Positions 52,801 to 59,284 of a DNA stretch of 64,000 nt are shown here, piece after piece. The notes beneath the pieces are model-generated. The model was not told where the DNA came from. It saw only the letters and a program-made list of their open reading frames with translations, and searched no databases. Source of the stretch: Symbiodinium natans (taxonomy: Eukaryota; Sar; Dinophyceae; Suessiales; Symbiodiniaceae); contig CAJNDS010002107.1 of the NCBI GenBank assembly GCA_905221605.1, positions 315,922 to 379,921 on the forward strand, read 5' to 3'. The position numbers and the translations under genes are program-made. Each line of letters opens with the position of its first letter. Position 1 is the first letter of the stretch.

Positions 52801-52936
52801 TTGGGGGAGACTAAACCCTAGATGCCCTAAACCCTGAACCCGAAACCCTGAACCCTAAACCCTAAACCCCAAACCCTAAACCCTGGCTTTGGGGAGCTTA
52901 AAGGCCTGGCCCAGGCTCCGAGGATGCAGCGGCCAT
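31779..52936 (-). CDS. Extended short-chain dehydrogenase/reductase (NAD-dependent epimerase/dehydratase family), at least 13 small exons over 21 kb
   Basis: Short minus-strand islands between telomere-like arrays read in order as one extended SDR: ATG start, GAAGFLG dinucleotide-binding loop, 12 residues, EVIGLDL at the end of beta-2, GCDTVIHLAAD, GTYRVLEE, RRVIFAST, SFYAVSK (catalytic Tyr and Lys), WCLYDRPTD, LSKRDF, AVSRNGLRTFDLED, ALGYHP, stop. Such enzymes use NAD(P) to oxidise, reduce or epimerise sugars and related substrates, usually in the cytosol; the exact substrate is not readable, though the C-terminal half recalls uronate-dehydrogenase-like SDRs. Phases agree at the junctions of exons 1-2, 2-3, 7-8, 8-9, 9-10, 10-11, 11-12, 12-13 and 13-14. 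Pieces are missing between VIHLAAD and GTYRVLEE and probably between LSKRDF and AVSRNG, and the 51.2-kb exon is not phase-proved. Introns carry a kinase remnant, a 337-bp satellite and an intact nested gene. Confidence 0.8.
32666..32718 (-). CDS. SDR exon 13, VSRNGLRTFDLED
   Basis: After TTTTTAG two bases complete a codon and the frame reads AYAVSRNGLRTFDLEDR, ending in phase 0 at a GTTTGG donor that is the first unit of the flanking repeat. V-S-x-N-x-x-R-x-x-D-L-E is a C-terminal signature of this SDR group. Roughly 15 residues seem to be missing before it, so another small exon probably lies between 32.8 and 35.4 kb. Confidence 0.78.
33330..33450. repeat. GGCCCT hexamer array
   Basis: About 18 units of a GC-rich hexamer not related to the telomere heptamer. 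Gly-Pro frames across it are repeat translations. Confidence 0.92.
33560..34145. repeat. 261-bp tandem duplication with nested subrepeats
   Basis: GGTCCTTCACCTG occurs at 33,721 and 33,982 (spacing 261). A shorter motif (GAGGGCC...CAGACCGTCCCC...GCGCAA) occurs about five times at roughly 100- and 160-bp steps. No gene recognised. Confidence 0.85.
34435..34903. repeat. Longest interstitial TTTAGGG array (about 470 bp)
   Basis: More than 60 nearly perfect telomere-type heptamers with only a handful of variants. It lies between dehydrogenase exons 12 and 13. Unique sequence on both sides shows it is not a chromosome end. Confidence 0.95.
35083..35213. mobile_element. MITE-like inverted-repeat element, copy B (inverted)
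   Basis: Reverse-oriented copy of the 28.8-kb element with ends AAGGAGGGACC and GGTCTCTCCTT. A partial third copy lies at about 52,610-52,700 (CCCTATACATACC ... GGTCCCTTATAAAGGG). Confidence 0.65.
35416..35458 (-). CDS. SDR exon 12, LSKRDF motif
   Basis: After GGCAAG it encodes AYLRAMFLSKRDFQ and one base. It joins exon 11 in phase to give NDCE-AYLRAMFLSKRDF; L-S-x-R-D is the conserved strand preceding the C-terminal helix in uronate-dehydrogenase-like SDRs. A GA donor (phase 1) is suggested. The intron between exons 11 and 12 contains the complete nuclease-like gene at 35,988-37,205. Confidence 0.75.
35988..37205 (-). CDS. CCR4-like endonuclease/exonuclease/phosphatase (EEP) family protein, 405 aa, intronless
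   Basis: One uninterrupted frame from an ATG in a CC-ATGG context. Residues 1-85 are a low-complexity polar leader; residues 90-390 form an EEP domain with its metal and phosphate-binding motifs: VVCFNML (Asn97), YCMQEV (Glu142), VVSCHLEG (His220), IFAGDFN (Asp262, Asn264), VDFVFYS (Asp341) and HISDHVPL (Asp380, His381). All catalytic positions are present, so an active Mg-dependent phosphodiesterase is expected. The motif layout is closest to CCR4/Angel/nocturnin-type enzymes, which shorten poly(A) or cleave related nucleotides; the substrate is not provable here. No signal peptide or membrane segment is seen. It lies on the same strand inside the intron between exons 11 and 12 of the dehydrogenase gene, and the lack of introns suggests retroposition. 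No polyadenylation motif was recognised. Confidence 0.9.
   Translation of the reverse strand: MEESLDIANVQDHGLPVVEPSDKCEVQPSSPTSKQDKDTGATVADDCNGGRGGEGFSSSLPACGVRLTPEAEAMAQSMRRSVPLRRPECEVSVVCFNMLLKGFDEKWYYPSIGPELRAWSYRKPQLRELLFGMDADIYCMQEVEVASFAEEFAFLAEGGYAAVEPRDDSKGKKRPEMAKSAIFFKSSRFELVWSENRSRAVLAALKHVPTDELIYVVSCHLEGAKPEAAARVSQVKSALERLRLDQLRRNLDPKECPLIFAGDFNCEEDSAVCHLLSSGALSKDFRDPWAPDKELLKADFSHEWALRDLYGEVCGSLLKQRPVTFCSPNDAGGAPLAACVDFVFYSHLSLRPTAVRLPLDEAQEEAARARAIPADWHISDHVPLGGVFAIRKAEEKTDASSIELV
37617..37912. repeat. Homogeneous GGGCTTA variant array
   Basis: About 40 units of the variant TTAGGGC, nearly free of the canonical TTTAGGG until the last units. Located 400 bp upstream (in sense) of the nuclease-like gene, in the same dehydrogenase intron. 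Confidence 0.95.
37998..38105. repeat. Dispersed repeat, copy 2
   Basis: Second copy of the element at 8,370-8,478; ends just downstream (in sense) of dehydrogenase exon 11. Confidence 0.7.
38130..38198 (-). CDS. SDR exon 11, WCLYDRPTD segment
   Basis: After CCTCAAG it encodes LVHLSSGWCLYDRPTDLAG then NDCE in phase 0 at both ends, with a GC donor after GAG. It corresponds to the beta-6 strand and substrate-binding loop (VxLRxGW...RPTD) of extended SDRs. A shorter version starting at 38,179 is possible. No telomere-like array touches this exon. Confidence 0.72.
39234..39257 (-). CDS. SDR micro-exon 10 (24 bp)
   Basis: After GGAAAG it encodes AMGYLYAR and stops at a GT donor (phase 0 at both ends). 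It continues the helix after SKICGE: E-A-x-G-x-x-Y-A is the usual pattern there. At 24 bp it could be chance, but position, phase and fit agree. Confidence 0.58.
39995..40040 (-). CDS. SDR exon 9, YxxSK catalytic motif
   Basis: After GGCCAG and one leading base it encodes AGPDSFYAVSKICGE. SFYAVSK-x-x-GE is the catalytic Tyr-x-x-x-Lys motif and start of the active-site helix in extended SDRs. The donor is GAG before GCGCG (GC type, phase 0). An alternative upstream acceptor would add three residues (LAR). Flanks: CCCTAAA left, TTTAGGG right. Confidence 0.84.
41390..41450 (-). CDS. SDR exon 8
   Basis: After TTGGGAG two leading bases complete a Gly codon from exon 7, then the frame reads SHAGSMDWSRLQGLGGTESW, a plausible loop between the catalytic Ser/Thr strand and the YxxSK helix. 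The GT donor lies just before the repeat (phase 2), matching the single leading base of exon 9. The frame choice rests mainly on phase agreement. Confidence 0.62.
42739..42781 (-). CDS. SDR exon 7, beta-5 strand RRVIFAST
   Basis: After GCCCAG it encodes RAGVRRVIFASTLL and one base. GVRRVIFAST is the beta-5 strand carrying the Ser/Thr of the catalytic set. A GA donor (CTCG before GAAATT) gives phase 1, which fits the two leading bases of exon 8. CCCTAAA repeats lie to the left and TTTAGGG to the right. Confidence 0.82.
42995..43036. repeat. (GA)n microsatellite
   Basis: About 18 GA dinucleotides with single interruptions. Confidence 0.9.
43330..45226. repeat. 337-bp tandem satellite, about 5.6 units
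   Basis: The marker AAGCGGCATCG starts at 43,330, 43,681, 44,018, 44,355, 44,692 and 45,029. The first spacing is 351 and the others exactly 337 bp, with few differences between units; the array breaks off at about 45,226. Since 337 is not a multiple of three, frames shift from unit to unit and the 61-71 codon frames in it are not genes. It lies inside a long intron of the dehydrogenase gene, between exons 6 and 7. Confidence 0.95.
45240..46030. repeat. Dispersed CAGAGGACGTGGATA motif, three copies in intronic sequence
   Basis: TCAGAGGACGTGGATA preceded by CACATC occurs at about 45,468, 45,560 and 45,816, each followed by a similar AAGG/GTCATC phrase. Possibly a decayed relative of the neighbouring satellite. 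No gene seen here. Confidence 0.55.
46435..46466 (-). CDS. SDR exon 6, GTYRVLEE helix
   Basis: After CTGCCAG it encodes GTYRVLEEVPR. This matches the N-x-x-GT-x-x-VLE helix after VIHLAA in this family. The preceding 10-15 residues (usually ending in Asn) must be on an unplaced exon between 46.5 and 48.0 kb. The donor could be after GAG (46,443, phase 0) or after CCGCG (46,435, phase 2). Confidence 0.68.
48006..48073 (-). CDS. SDR exon 5, VIHLAAD motif
   Basis: After CCCAAG it encodes GALHGAFDGCDTVIHLAAD then GRPG, the beta-4 signature (GCDxVIHLAA) of extended SDRs that lines the cofactor pocket. The donor is probably GG before GTGCC (phase 2). It is flanked left by CCCTAAA-type and right by TTTAGGG-type repeats. 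Confidence 0.82.
48350..50080. other. Repeat-poor intronic stretch, no gene assigned
   Basis: About 1.7 kb without telomere-like units apart from a (CTAT)n/(TTTA)n tract near 48,365-48,398. Several 70-137 codon frames exist on both strands, but none shows a recognisable domain or consistent strand. Confidence 0.5.
50083..50514 (-). pseudogene. Protein kinase N-lobe fragment (receptor-like-kinase type), broken
   Basis: The minus frame contains CSWSELLQATDG, then GTGSFGRVYRHRLPDG (glycine loop), VAIKVLA (ATP-binding Lys) and a helix-C-like stretch EQQVLSQMRRP: subdomains I-III of a Ser/Thr or Tyr kinase of the plant-RLK/IRAK-like style. Damage: an in-frame TAA at about 50,317-50,319 lies seven codons before the recognisable part; after MRRP the similarity continues one frame over as NIINVLGH, indicating a one-base deletion near 50,096; and a TGA follows at once. 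The catalytic lobe (HRD, DFG) is absent. It lies inside a long intron of the dehydrogenase gene. The upstream 60 codons are not recognisable. Confidence 0.7.
50460..50720. repeat. Degenerate GGGTTATATA/GGGTTATGTA repeat
   Basis: About 20 imperfect decamer-like units next to the kinase remnant; distinct from TTTAGGG but with the same GGGTT core. Confidence 0.8.
50770..50925. repeat. TTTAGGG array
   Basis: About 20 canonical units, starting with TTTATAGGG variants. Confidence 0.92.
51136..51228 (-). CDS. Probable SDR exon 4 (placement uncertain)
   Basis: Island between CCCTAAA (left) and TTTAGGG (right) arrays, after a CTCGCAG acceptor. One open frame begins ASVVNSAKVDRHTPDLSQEA and stays open to the repeat, where a GT of the repeat itself could be the donor. 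It lies in the right order for the loop between VIGLDL and VIHLAAD, but its phase does not join cleanly to exon 3, so frame and membership are tentative. Confidence 0.5.
52112..52149 (-). CDS. SDR exon 3, beta-2 strand
   Basis: After ACCAG it encodes EMGFEVIGLDLA and part of Arg. The acidic residue ending VIGLDL is where NAD-preferring SDRs bind the adenosine ribose. The likely donor is AG before GTCCTT (phase 2); a longer version running to about 52,085 is also open. Confidence 0.78.
52152..52305. repeat. TTTAGGG array
   Basis: About 20 units directly upstream (in sense) of dehydrogenase exon 3; in the transcript it is the C-rich CCCTAAA end of intron 2. Confidence 0.92.
52514..52584 (-). 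CDS. SDR exon 2, GxxGxxG NAD(P)-binding loop
   Basis: Follows a CCAG acceptor and encodes RPRRVAITGAAGFLGQLAR then QSCE. GAAGFLG is the Rossmann-fold glycine motif of extended SDRs after a basic-hydrophobic beta-1 strand. The best junction uses a GA donor after GAG (phase 0), giving exactly 12 residues between GFLG and EVIG of the next exon, the usual family spacing. A GT donor four bases later would break the frame. Confidence 0.82.
52906..52936 (-). CDS. SDR exon 1, start codon
   Basis: Reads MAAASSEPGP plus one base (phase 1), with ATG in a CC-ATGG context. It ends CCAG before GCCTTT, a GC donor. Joined to the next exon the split codon becomes Gly and the frame runs straight into the nucleotide-binding loop, which supports both the start and the GC-AG intron. 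Confidence 0.65.
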
Positions 52937-53527
52937 GGCAGAAGAGGTGAGCTACAGGACCGCCCAGGACTTGATGGCTTAGGGTTTAGGGTTTAGGGTT
53001 TAGGGTTTAGGGTTCAGCGTTTAGGGTCTAGGGTTTAGGGTTTAGGGTTTAGGGTTCAGGGTTTAGGGTTTAGGGTTTAGGGTTTAGGGGAAGTAAGGAG
53101 TGAAGTACAGAGCTCTGTGATCATGGCACTGTGCGCCCACATGACAAGGTCATCATTGTGCATGAGGGCAGTGAACTCAGCTGTAAAAGCATGGATAGAG
53201 CGTTGGGTGGCAGCCTACAAGTAGAGGCTTGCTGTGCTGAGCCGACGAGATCGCAAATTCCTTGCGCGCAGCATCCTAGACTGCAACCTCATGAAGAACC
53301 AAGCCACCTCGTTCATCCATCAAGAGTTTCGGGGAGAGGGTTTAGGATAAAGGGAGTAGAGTAGTTTAGAGTTTAGGTTTCGATTTTGGGGTTCGGGTTT
53401 AGGGTTCAGGAGAGGCTTTCCGACTGGGGCCCACACGTGCGCTGGCCACAGCAGGCAGCACAAAACCCACGAACCATCAAAAGAAAAGAATCAACCCCAA
53501 AACCCTGAACTTGCCCACCCTCGACAC

Positions 53528-53613
53528 CTTGAAACCATAATGCCCGTGCTCGAGCTCTTGCCCCCGAAACCGCACCAAAGCGCACAGCTCCTGGTACTCC
53601 TTGGGGCACACTT
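53528..53613 (-). CDS. Exon of the gene upstream of the dehydrogenase
   Basis: CTGAAAG acceptor, two leading bases, VCPKEYQELCALVRFRGQEL, EHGHYGFK, then AAG before GTGTCG (phase 0). Clearly protein-like, family not recognised. It lies about 590 bp above the dehydrogenase start codon, so it is probably the 3' part of another gene in the same orientation. Confidence 0.62.
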
Positions 53614-54029
53614 CTTTCAGGTTTAGGCTTCAGGGTTCACGGTTCAGGGTTCACGGCTTAGGGTTTAGGGTTCAGGAATTTGGATTGGGCTTACATGTTG
53701 CCTTACATTGTAGCACGCCATGCAGTATATTCTAAACGCATGTTGTCCGGGAGAATAAAGAGATAGTACTGATTCCTATGTATTCTCCTGCATTGCGTTC
53801 GTGCTGCGGCTGCATGCTCAGGGTTGCTGACGCGGAACTTAACCCGAGCTACCGCAGTACGGAACTACATTATTGACAAGGCATCCAAGTCTGGTCACCT
53901 ACTTCAAGTTCCTTAACGGCAACCCCAGTTGTTGCGGGGGATGTGGAGGGGCGCATGCGCTTGCAGAAAGCCCAGATAACCAAAAAAAAAAACAACTAGA
54001 TGCCCTGAGCCCTGAAGCCTCAACCCTGA

Positions 54030-54340
54030 ACCCTCATCCTCAAACCCTAAACCCTAAACCCTAAACCCTAAACCCTAAACCCTGAACCCTAAACCCTGAA
54101 CCCTGAACCCTCATCCTCAAACCCTAAACCCTAAACCCTAAACCCTAAACCCTGAACCCTGAACCCTGAACCCTAAACCCTGAACCCTGAACCCTCATCC
54201 TCAAACCCTAACCCTAAACCCTAAACCCTAAACCCTAAACCCTAAACCCTGAACCCTGAACCCTCATCCTCAAACCCTAACCCTAAACCCTAAACCCTGA
54301 ACCCTAAACCCTAAACCCTAAACCCTAAACCCTAAACCCT
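54030..54340. repeat. CCCTAAA/CCCTGAA array with higher-order repeat
   Basis: The phrase CCCTCATCCTCAAACCC recurs four times at about 54,030, 54,107, 54,192 and 54,261 (steps near 70-85 bp), separated by blocks of CCCTAAA and CCCTGAA. Confidence 0.88.
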
Positions 54341-54358
54341 GACCTCACTTCAAGGCAC

Positions 54359-54430
54359 TTTGGATCCCGGAAGGTCCTCCGTGGACTGGAAGAGCGGCGC
54401 AGAGATGCACACCAGGAGGCAGCCAAGGAC
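54359..54430 (-). CDS. Candidate exon (24 codons), hydrophobic
   Basis: GCCGCAG acceptor, VLGCLLVCISAPLFQSTEDL, PGSK, GT donor, phase 0 at both ends. Could be a membrane or signal segment. The plus strand is open too (KVLRGLEERRRDAHQEAAKD) without matching edges. CCCTAAA left, TTTAGGG right. Confidence 0.5.
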
Positions 54431-54454
54431 CTGCGGCTTTTGGGCGTGCCTTTT

Positions 54455-54900
54455 AAGGGTTTAGGGTTTAGGGTTTAGGGTTTAGGGTTTAGGGTTTGGG
54501 GTTTGGGGTTTGGGGTTTGGGGTTTGGGGTTTGGGGTTTAGGTTTTAGGGTTAGGGGTTTAGCGTTTAAGGGCGTCAGGGGACTTTGGGTCGAAGAGCTC
54601 AGGCTGTAGGGCTTAGGGTTAAGGGTTTAGGGTTTAGGGTTTGGTTTTGGGTTTAGGGTTTAAGGTTCAGGGTTCAGGGTTTAGGGTTTAGGGTTTAGGG
54701 TTTAGGGTTTAAGGGTTTAAGGGTTTAGGGTTTAAGGGTTTCAGGGGTTTAAGGGTTGAAGGGCTTAGGGGCGTAAGGGTTTCAGGGTGTCAGGGTTTCA
54801 GGGTTTAAGGGTTCAAGGGTTGAAAGGTTTAAGGGGTTTCAGGGTTTGAGGGTTTAAGGGTTTAAGGGTTTAAGGGTTTGAGGGTTCGAGGTAAGGCTTC
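54455..54900. repeat. TTTAGGG, TTTGGGG and TTTAAGGG arrays
   Basis: Canonical units give way to TTTGGGG, then to TTTAAGGG/TTCAGGG variants over 450 bp. Confidence 0.88.
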
Positions 54901-55012
54901 AGGGTTTGAGGGTTTTGCTGTTGAACGAGATTGAAGGAAGATGGGCATTCGGACAGAAGGTTCGGGGGTTTAGGGCTCAGGGGTTAGGGGCCCGTTCGCG
55001 ATAGGCTGCTGG

Positions 55013-55131
55013 CCTTAACAGGAACCCTGAGCCACTTCGAACTGATGCTCCGCCCCCATTTCCGCACCTCCGTCCGGGCCTGCACAAACGTCTGCGCGGG
55101 CATGTCAGACAGCTTGTCCTGCAGGGCCATA
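55013..55131 (-). CDS. Candidate exon
   Basis: Minus frame MALQDKLSDMPAQTFVQART, EVRKWGRSISSKWL is open over the island. A CTGCAG in it could be an acceptor. The flanking repeats are reversed compared with the usual layout. Confidence 0.48.
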
Positions 55132-55869
55132 ACCCCTCTAAACCCCTGACACCCCTGACACCCCTGACACCCCTGAACCCCTACACCCCTCATCTAAACC
55201 CCTACACCCCTAAACCCCTAAACCCCTGACACCCCTAAACCCCTCATGCCGCTTGGAGGCCGGCTTGGAACTTGGGTAGCTACACTTAGAGGTTCATGGG
55301 CGCCCCTCGAGCCCATGCAGAGTGTTTAGTTTCGGGCTTTGGGGTTTTGGGGGGTTTGGGGCTTGCCTAGGTATAGCTGCACTCATGACGGAAGAATACG
55401 CAGATCAGGGGACGTAAGGGGCATCTACGTGGGCTCTAACATCTTCTAACTTGCAGTTACGACTGGGTCACAGGTGCCCATGAACCACCAAGCACGCCTT
55501 TGCAAGGCTTTTGTTTTGCTGCTAGGGAAGTTGCGGAGATTTAGGCAAGCCCCGAGACACACGTCCTAAACCCCAAACCCCAAATCCCAAACCCCTAATC
55601 AATGCTAAACCCCCAAACCCGGAACCCCGAACCCCAAAACCCCAAACCCTAAGCCCGAAGGTGTCATCCTGTCCTCAACACCCCCCAAAACCTTCATTCC
55701 ACACACGGTCGCACCCTGCTCAACCACGAAAGACGCTAGGGCCAGGTCCCCCCACAATCCCCTTCGAACCACGACCACAAAACAAGTCCCTGTCTGGCAT
55801 ATTCCTTTGAGTTCTATGTAAACGAATTGGAGAACAGGCAGAATTCCTAAGGAGACTATGCAACTGTTG

Positions 55870-56046
55870 AGGCAGACCATAAAGCCCTAAACCCTGAAAC
55901 CCTAAACCCTGAACCCTAAACCCTAAACTCAAACCTTGAACCCTGAACCCTAAACCCTAAACCCTAAACCCTAAACCCTAAACCCTAAACCCTAAACCCT
56001 AAACCCTAAACCCTAAACCCTAAACCCTAACCCTAAACCCTAAACC
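55870..56046. repeat. CCCTAAA array
   Basis: About 25 units directly left of the exon candidate at 56,055; in the transcript the intron would begin with TTTAGGG. Confidence 0.93.
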
Positions 56047-56054
56047 CCCCTCAC

Positions 56055-56136
56055 CCATGCAAAGCGCGCTCCGACACGCCGACGCCACCGGCCCAGAGCA
56101 CCCGCTCGTCGACGCGGTGGGTCGGGATGGTGCCCC
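56055..56136 (-). CDS. Candidate exon with consensus donor
   Basis: GTGCCAG acceptor, two leading bases, GTIPTHRVDERVLWAGGVGV, SERALH, and a GTGAGG donor in phase 2. CCCTAAA left, TTTAGGG right. Confidence 0.62.
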
Positions 56137-57621
56137 CTGGCACTAGGGTCTTAGGGTTGCGGGTTTAGGGTTTAGGGTTTAGGGTTTAGGGTGTAGGGTT
56201 TAGGGTGTAGGGTTTAGTGTCTAGGGTTTAGGGTTTAGGGTTTAGGGTTGCTCGAGCTTGGGGCCCGTCGAACCGACCTCTCAACACCACGCCCCATGCC
56301 AGAAATGATGCACAAAGCCCCATGCCGGCGCCCAGGAACACCAGACTGCTTGCGATCGCGCCCAAAGCGCGACGGCGGGGCGGTGTTTGCCGGTCATCTT
56401 CGTCCGAGGGCTGATGGTGAAACCTGCAGGTTGAGGGCAGTCATCAACACAAGCGCGAACAAGTGGCTGACCGACCTGAGATGAACATCCCACCAGAGGA
56501 CAGAGAACTGAAGATTCTGTGGCCACAAGGGTCCGATGAGAAAGGCAGAGACATCCTGATGTGGGCTCCAACAGCTATAGTCAGGCACTGAAGCTCCTCG
56601 CACTGAAGTCGCCTGGCAGGAAGAGAAACCGGCCGAGATAGTGCAGAAGCTCCTGCCTGCAGAGTTCAAGTTCTGAGGCACAGGATCCAACAAGGCCCTC
56701 GAAACGGGGATCTTGTCTCGGGCCATCGGGTTGCTCTACCGGGTCATGTTTTGGGGTTGAGATCTTGTGGCTGGACTCCTGGGGGTGGAGGTCTGTGTGC
56801 AGGAGTGCTAGCAAAGTCGAACTGACTTTGGAACGAGCTGAGGACAACAGATGATGCCTACATGGTGGGACATCTCGGAAGCTTGGTTTTCTCCCACCAA
56901 AAGCCTGCACATGTACACTGCAGAGCCTGTCCAAATACACGCCGACAGCGCATACCCGAAACCCTAAAGCCTCAACCCTTTAGACCTGGAACTCTCAGGG
57001 CCTTCGGAAGCGAAAAACGAACCTCAAGCCAATGAGCCCCCTCCTGGTTCATAGGATACACATATTTGGGATAACAGAACAGTTGTACTCAGGGTTTGGG
57101 CTTTAGGGTTGGAGTTTAGGGATTGGGGTTCAGGGGCCCATGCACATCCAAAAAAAAAACTGAAAACCCTGAACTTCATACTTGGGTCATAAGCAGCCAT
57201 GAACCCCCAGGTGCACGGAAACTAAGGACCCGACCCACAGCTGGGTGGCTCCTTGTAGGCTCGAAGCTTCGGGAAGGTTAAAGGGGATGATATGGGAACC
57301 TCCCCTAGAACAAAAGCCAGAACCAATGTGTTTAGCATTCCCGTGGGTTTCGATACAGCCAAGTGGAACCTAGCCCCTTTTAGGAGACAATAGAATGCGG
57401 TTGGCACATAGTGTATGGCAGGGCTGAAGGGTAACGGCCTCGCTCTAATGGTGTGCAGCGGACAAAGTCGAGAGTTGCAACCTCCTTAGCATCCGGCGAG
57501 CTAAATCATGCAATCCGCAACTTGGGGTAGAAACCTAAACCCTAAACCCTAAACCCTAACCCTAAACCCTAAACCCTAACCCTAAACCCCAAACCCTAAA
57601 CCCTGAACCCTAAACCCGGCC

Positions 57622-57712
57622 GTAGAAGCAACGACTCGGAAGCTGAATCCCAGAATCGGGGGACCGCACCTCGCGAAGCCGAAAGCGGCCCGAAGCCCCG
57701 GGATTGCTTCCA
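57622..57712 (-). CDS. Candidate exon
   Basis: Minus frame KLEAIPGLRAAFGFARCGPP, ILGFSFRVVASTA is open across the island between CCCTAAA arrays. Edges not fixed. Confidence 0.45.
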
Positions 57713-57861
57713 GCTTGGGGGCCCTAAACCCTAAACCCCTAAACCCTAGCTAGGCGTAACCTGGGCACCCTCCCTAATTAGGGATAATATGTAAACCCTA
57801 AACCCTAAACCCTAAACCCAAATTGGGGAGAATTTGCGTAAACCCGACACCCATGGGGCCT

Positions 57862-57945
57862 TCTCACGGCACCCATCCGCAGGCTGCGGCCTGAGTGCAG
57901 CCGGAGACCCCTCGAAATCGCCGAAGAGGCCCTCAACCGTTAACG
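57862..57945 (-). CDS. Candidate exon
   Basis: Minus frame VEGLFGDFEGSPAALRPQPA, DGCREKAP. CCCTAAA lies on the left and TTTAGGG on the right. Edges not fixed. Confidence 0.48.
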
Positions 57946-58371
57946 TTAAGGTAAAGCAGTTGCGTGTAGGGTTAGGGTTCAGGGTTTGGAGCTTAGGGTT
58001 TCGAGTTTAGGGTTTAGGGCTTAGGGGTTTAGGGTTTAGGATTTAAGGTTTAGGGTGTAGGGGCCTAAGCTCGGAAACCCTACACCCCAAGCTCAGGGTT
58101 CGGGAAGTCGGGTTGAGAGCTCGTCACACAGGTTCTATGCGCCTGTGGGTCCGATCCCTGAGACCCTGAACTCCAGTCTGCGACCGTAGATTCCTGGAAG
58201 AGACGTCAAAACCCTTAACATTCCAAAAGCCCAGAATGCTTTTTTGACGACAACACTAGGACTAAGACTCTTAAACCCCTAAAACCCGAAAACGCCTCAT
58301 ATACAACAAAGCCACAAAGCCAAAGCCCCCAAGCCCTTTCTGAAGCACCTCCTCCAACCCGCCCCCCCATC

Positions 58372-58436
58372 TGAGCGACCCACTCGGCTTCGGCCGCCTT
58401 TGCAGACAAGCGGCTCAGGGCTTCAAGCTTGGGGCT
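58372..58436 (-). CDS. Candidate exon
   Basis: Minus frame KLEALSRLSAKAAEAEWVAQ, helical and protein-like. No clear splice edges. Confidence 0.38.
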
Positions 58437-58589
58437 TGGGACCAATATGGCTTAGGGTTTCAGGAAGCAAAAGCAACGGTGCGAATGCGAACCGCAATTG
58501 TAATTCATGGGAATGGTAATGGTAAGATACCTAGTAATGGATGGTAAAAGTTACAATCGCAATAGCGATAGTGCAAGTAGCAGTCGTGG

Positions 58590-59010
58590 CAGTAGTAGCA
58601 GTAGAGTAGTCGTCGTCGTAGTAGGAAGTAGCAAGTAAGAAGTAGTAAGTAGTAAGTAGCAAGTAGCAAGTAGCAAGCAGCAAGTAGCAAGTAGCAAGTA
58701 GCAAGTAGCAAGTAGTAAGTAGTAAGTAGTCAGCAATAAGCAGTAAGCAGTAAGCAGTAAGTAGTAAGTAGTAAGTAGTCAGAAGAAGGTAGAAAGTAGA
58801 AAGTAGAAAGTAGTAAGTAATAAGTAGTAAGTAGAAAGTAGGAAGTAGGAAGTAGGAAGTAGTAAGTAGTAAGTAGAAAGTAGTAAGCAGTAAGAAGTAA
58901 GTAGTAAGTAGTAAGTAGTAAGTAGTCAGTAGTAAGTAGTAAATAGTAAGTACTGTAGTAAGTAGTAAGTACTAAGTAGTCAGTAGTCAGTAGTAAGTAG
59001 TAAATAAGAA
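58590..59010. repeat. GTAGTAA/GTAGCAA heptamer array
   Basis: About 55 imperfect units of AAGTAGT/AAGTAGC/AAGTAGA, unrelated to the telomere heptamer but with the same period of seven. Confidence 0.92.
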
Positions 59011-59284
59011 GTAGTCATTGGTTGTCACGATAGTACAGACAATGGAAAAACCAAAATGAGGTTATGAAGAGTCAGAGCATGAAAGTAATGGAAGTAGTAT
59101 CTTCATGAATAAGAACAACAATCTAAACAATACCAAGCAGGAGCAATCGTAATCGCAAAACGCAAGAATAGGAGCAAGATCAAGAACAAGAAAAAAATAG
59201 TAGGAAAGTCATAGCAATACCAACTATGATGGCAATAGTAATAAGAACTGTAATGATGGCACTAGCGGGCATACCTGGTTTTCA

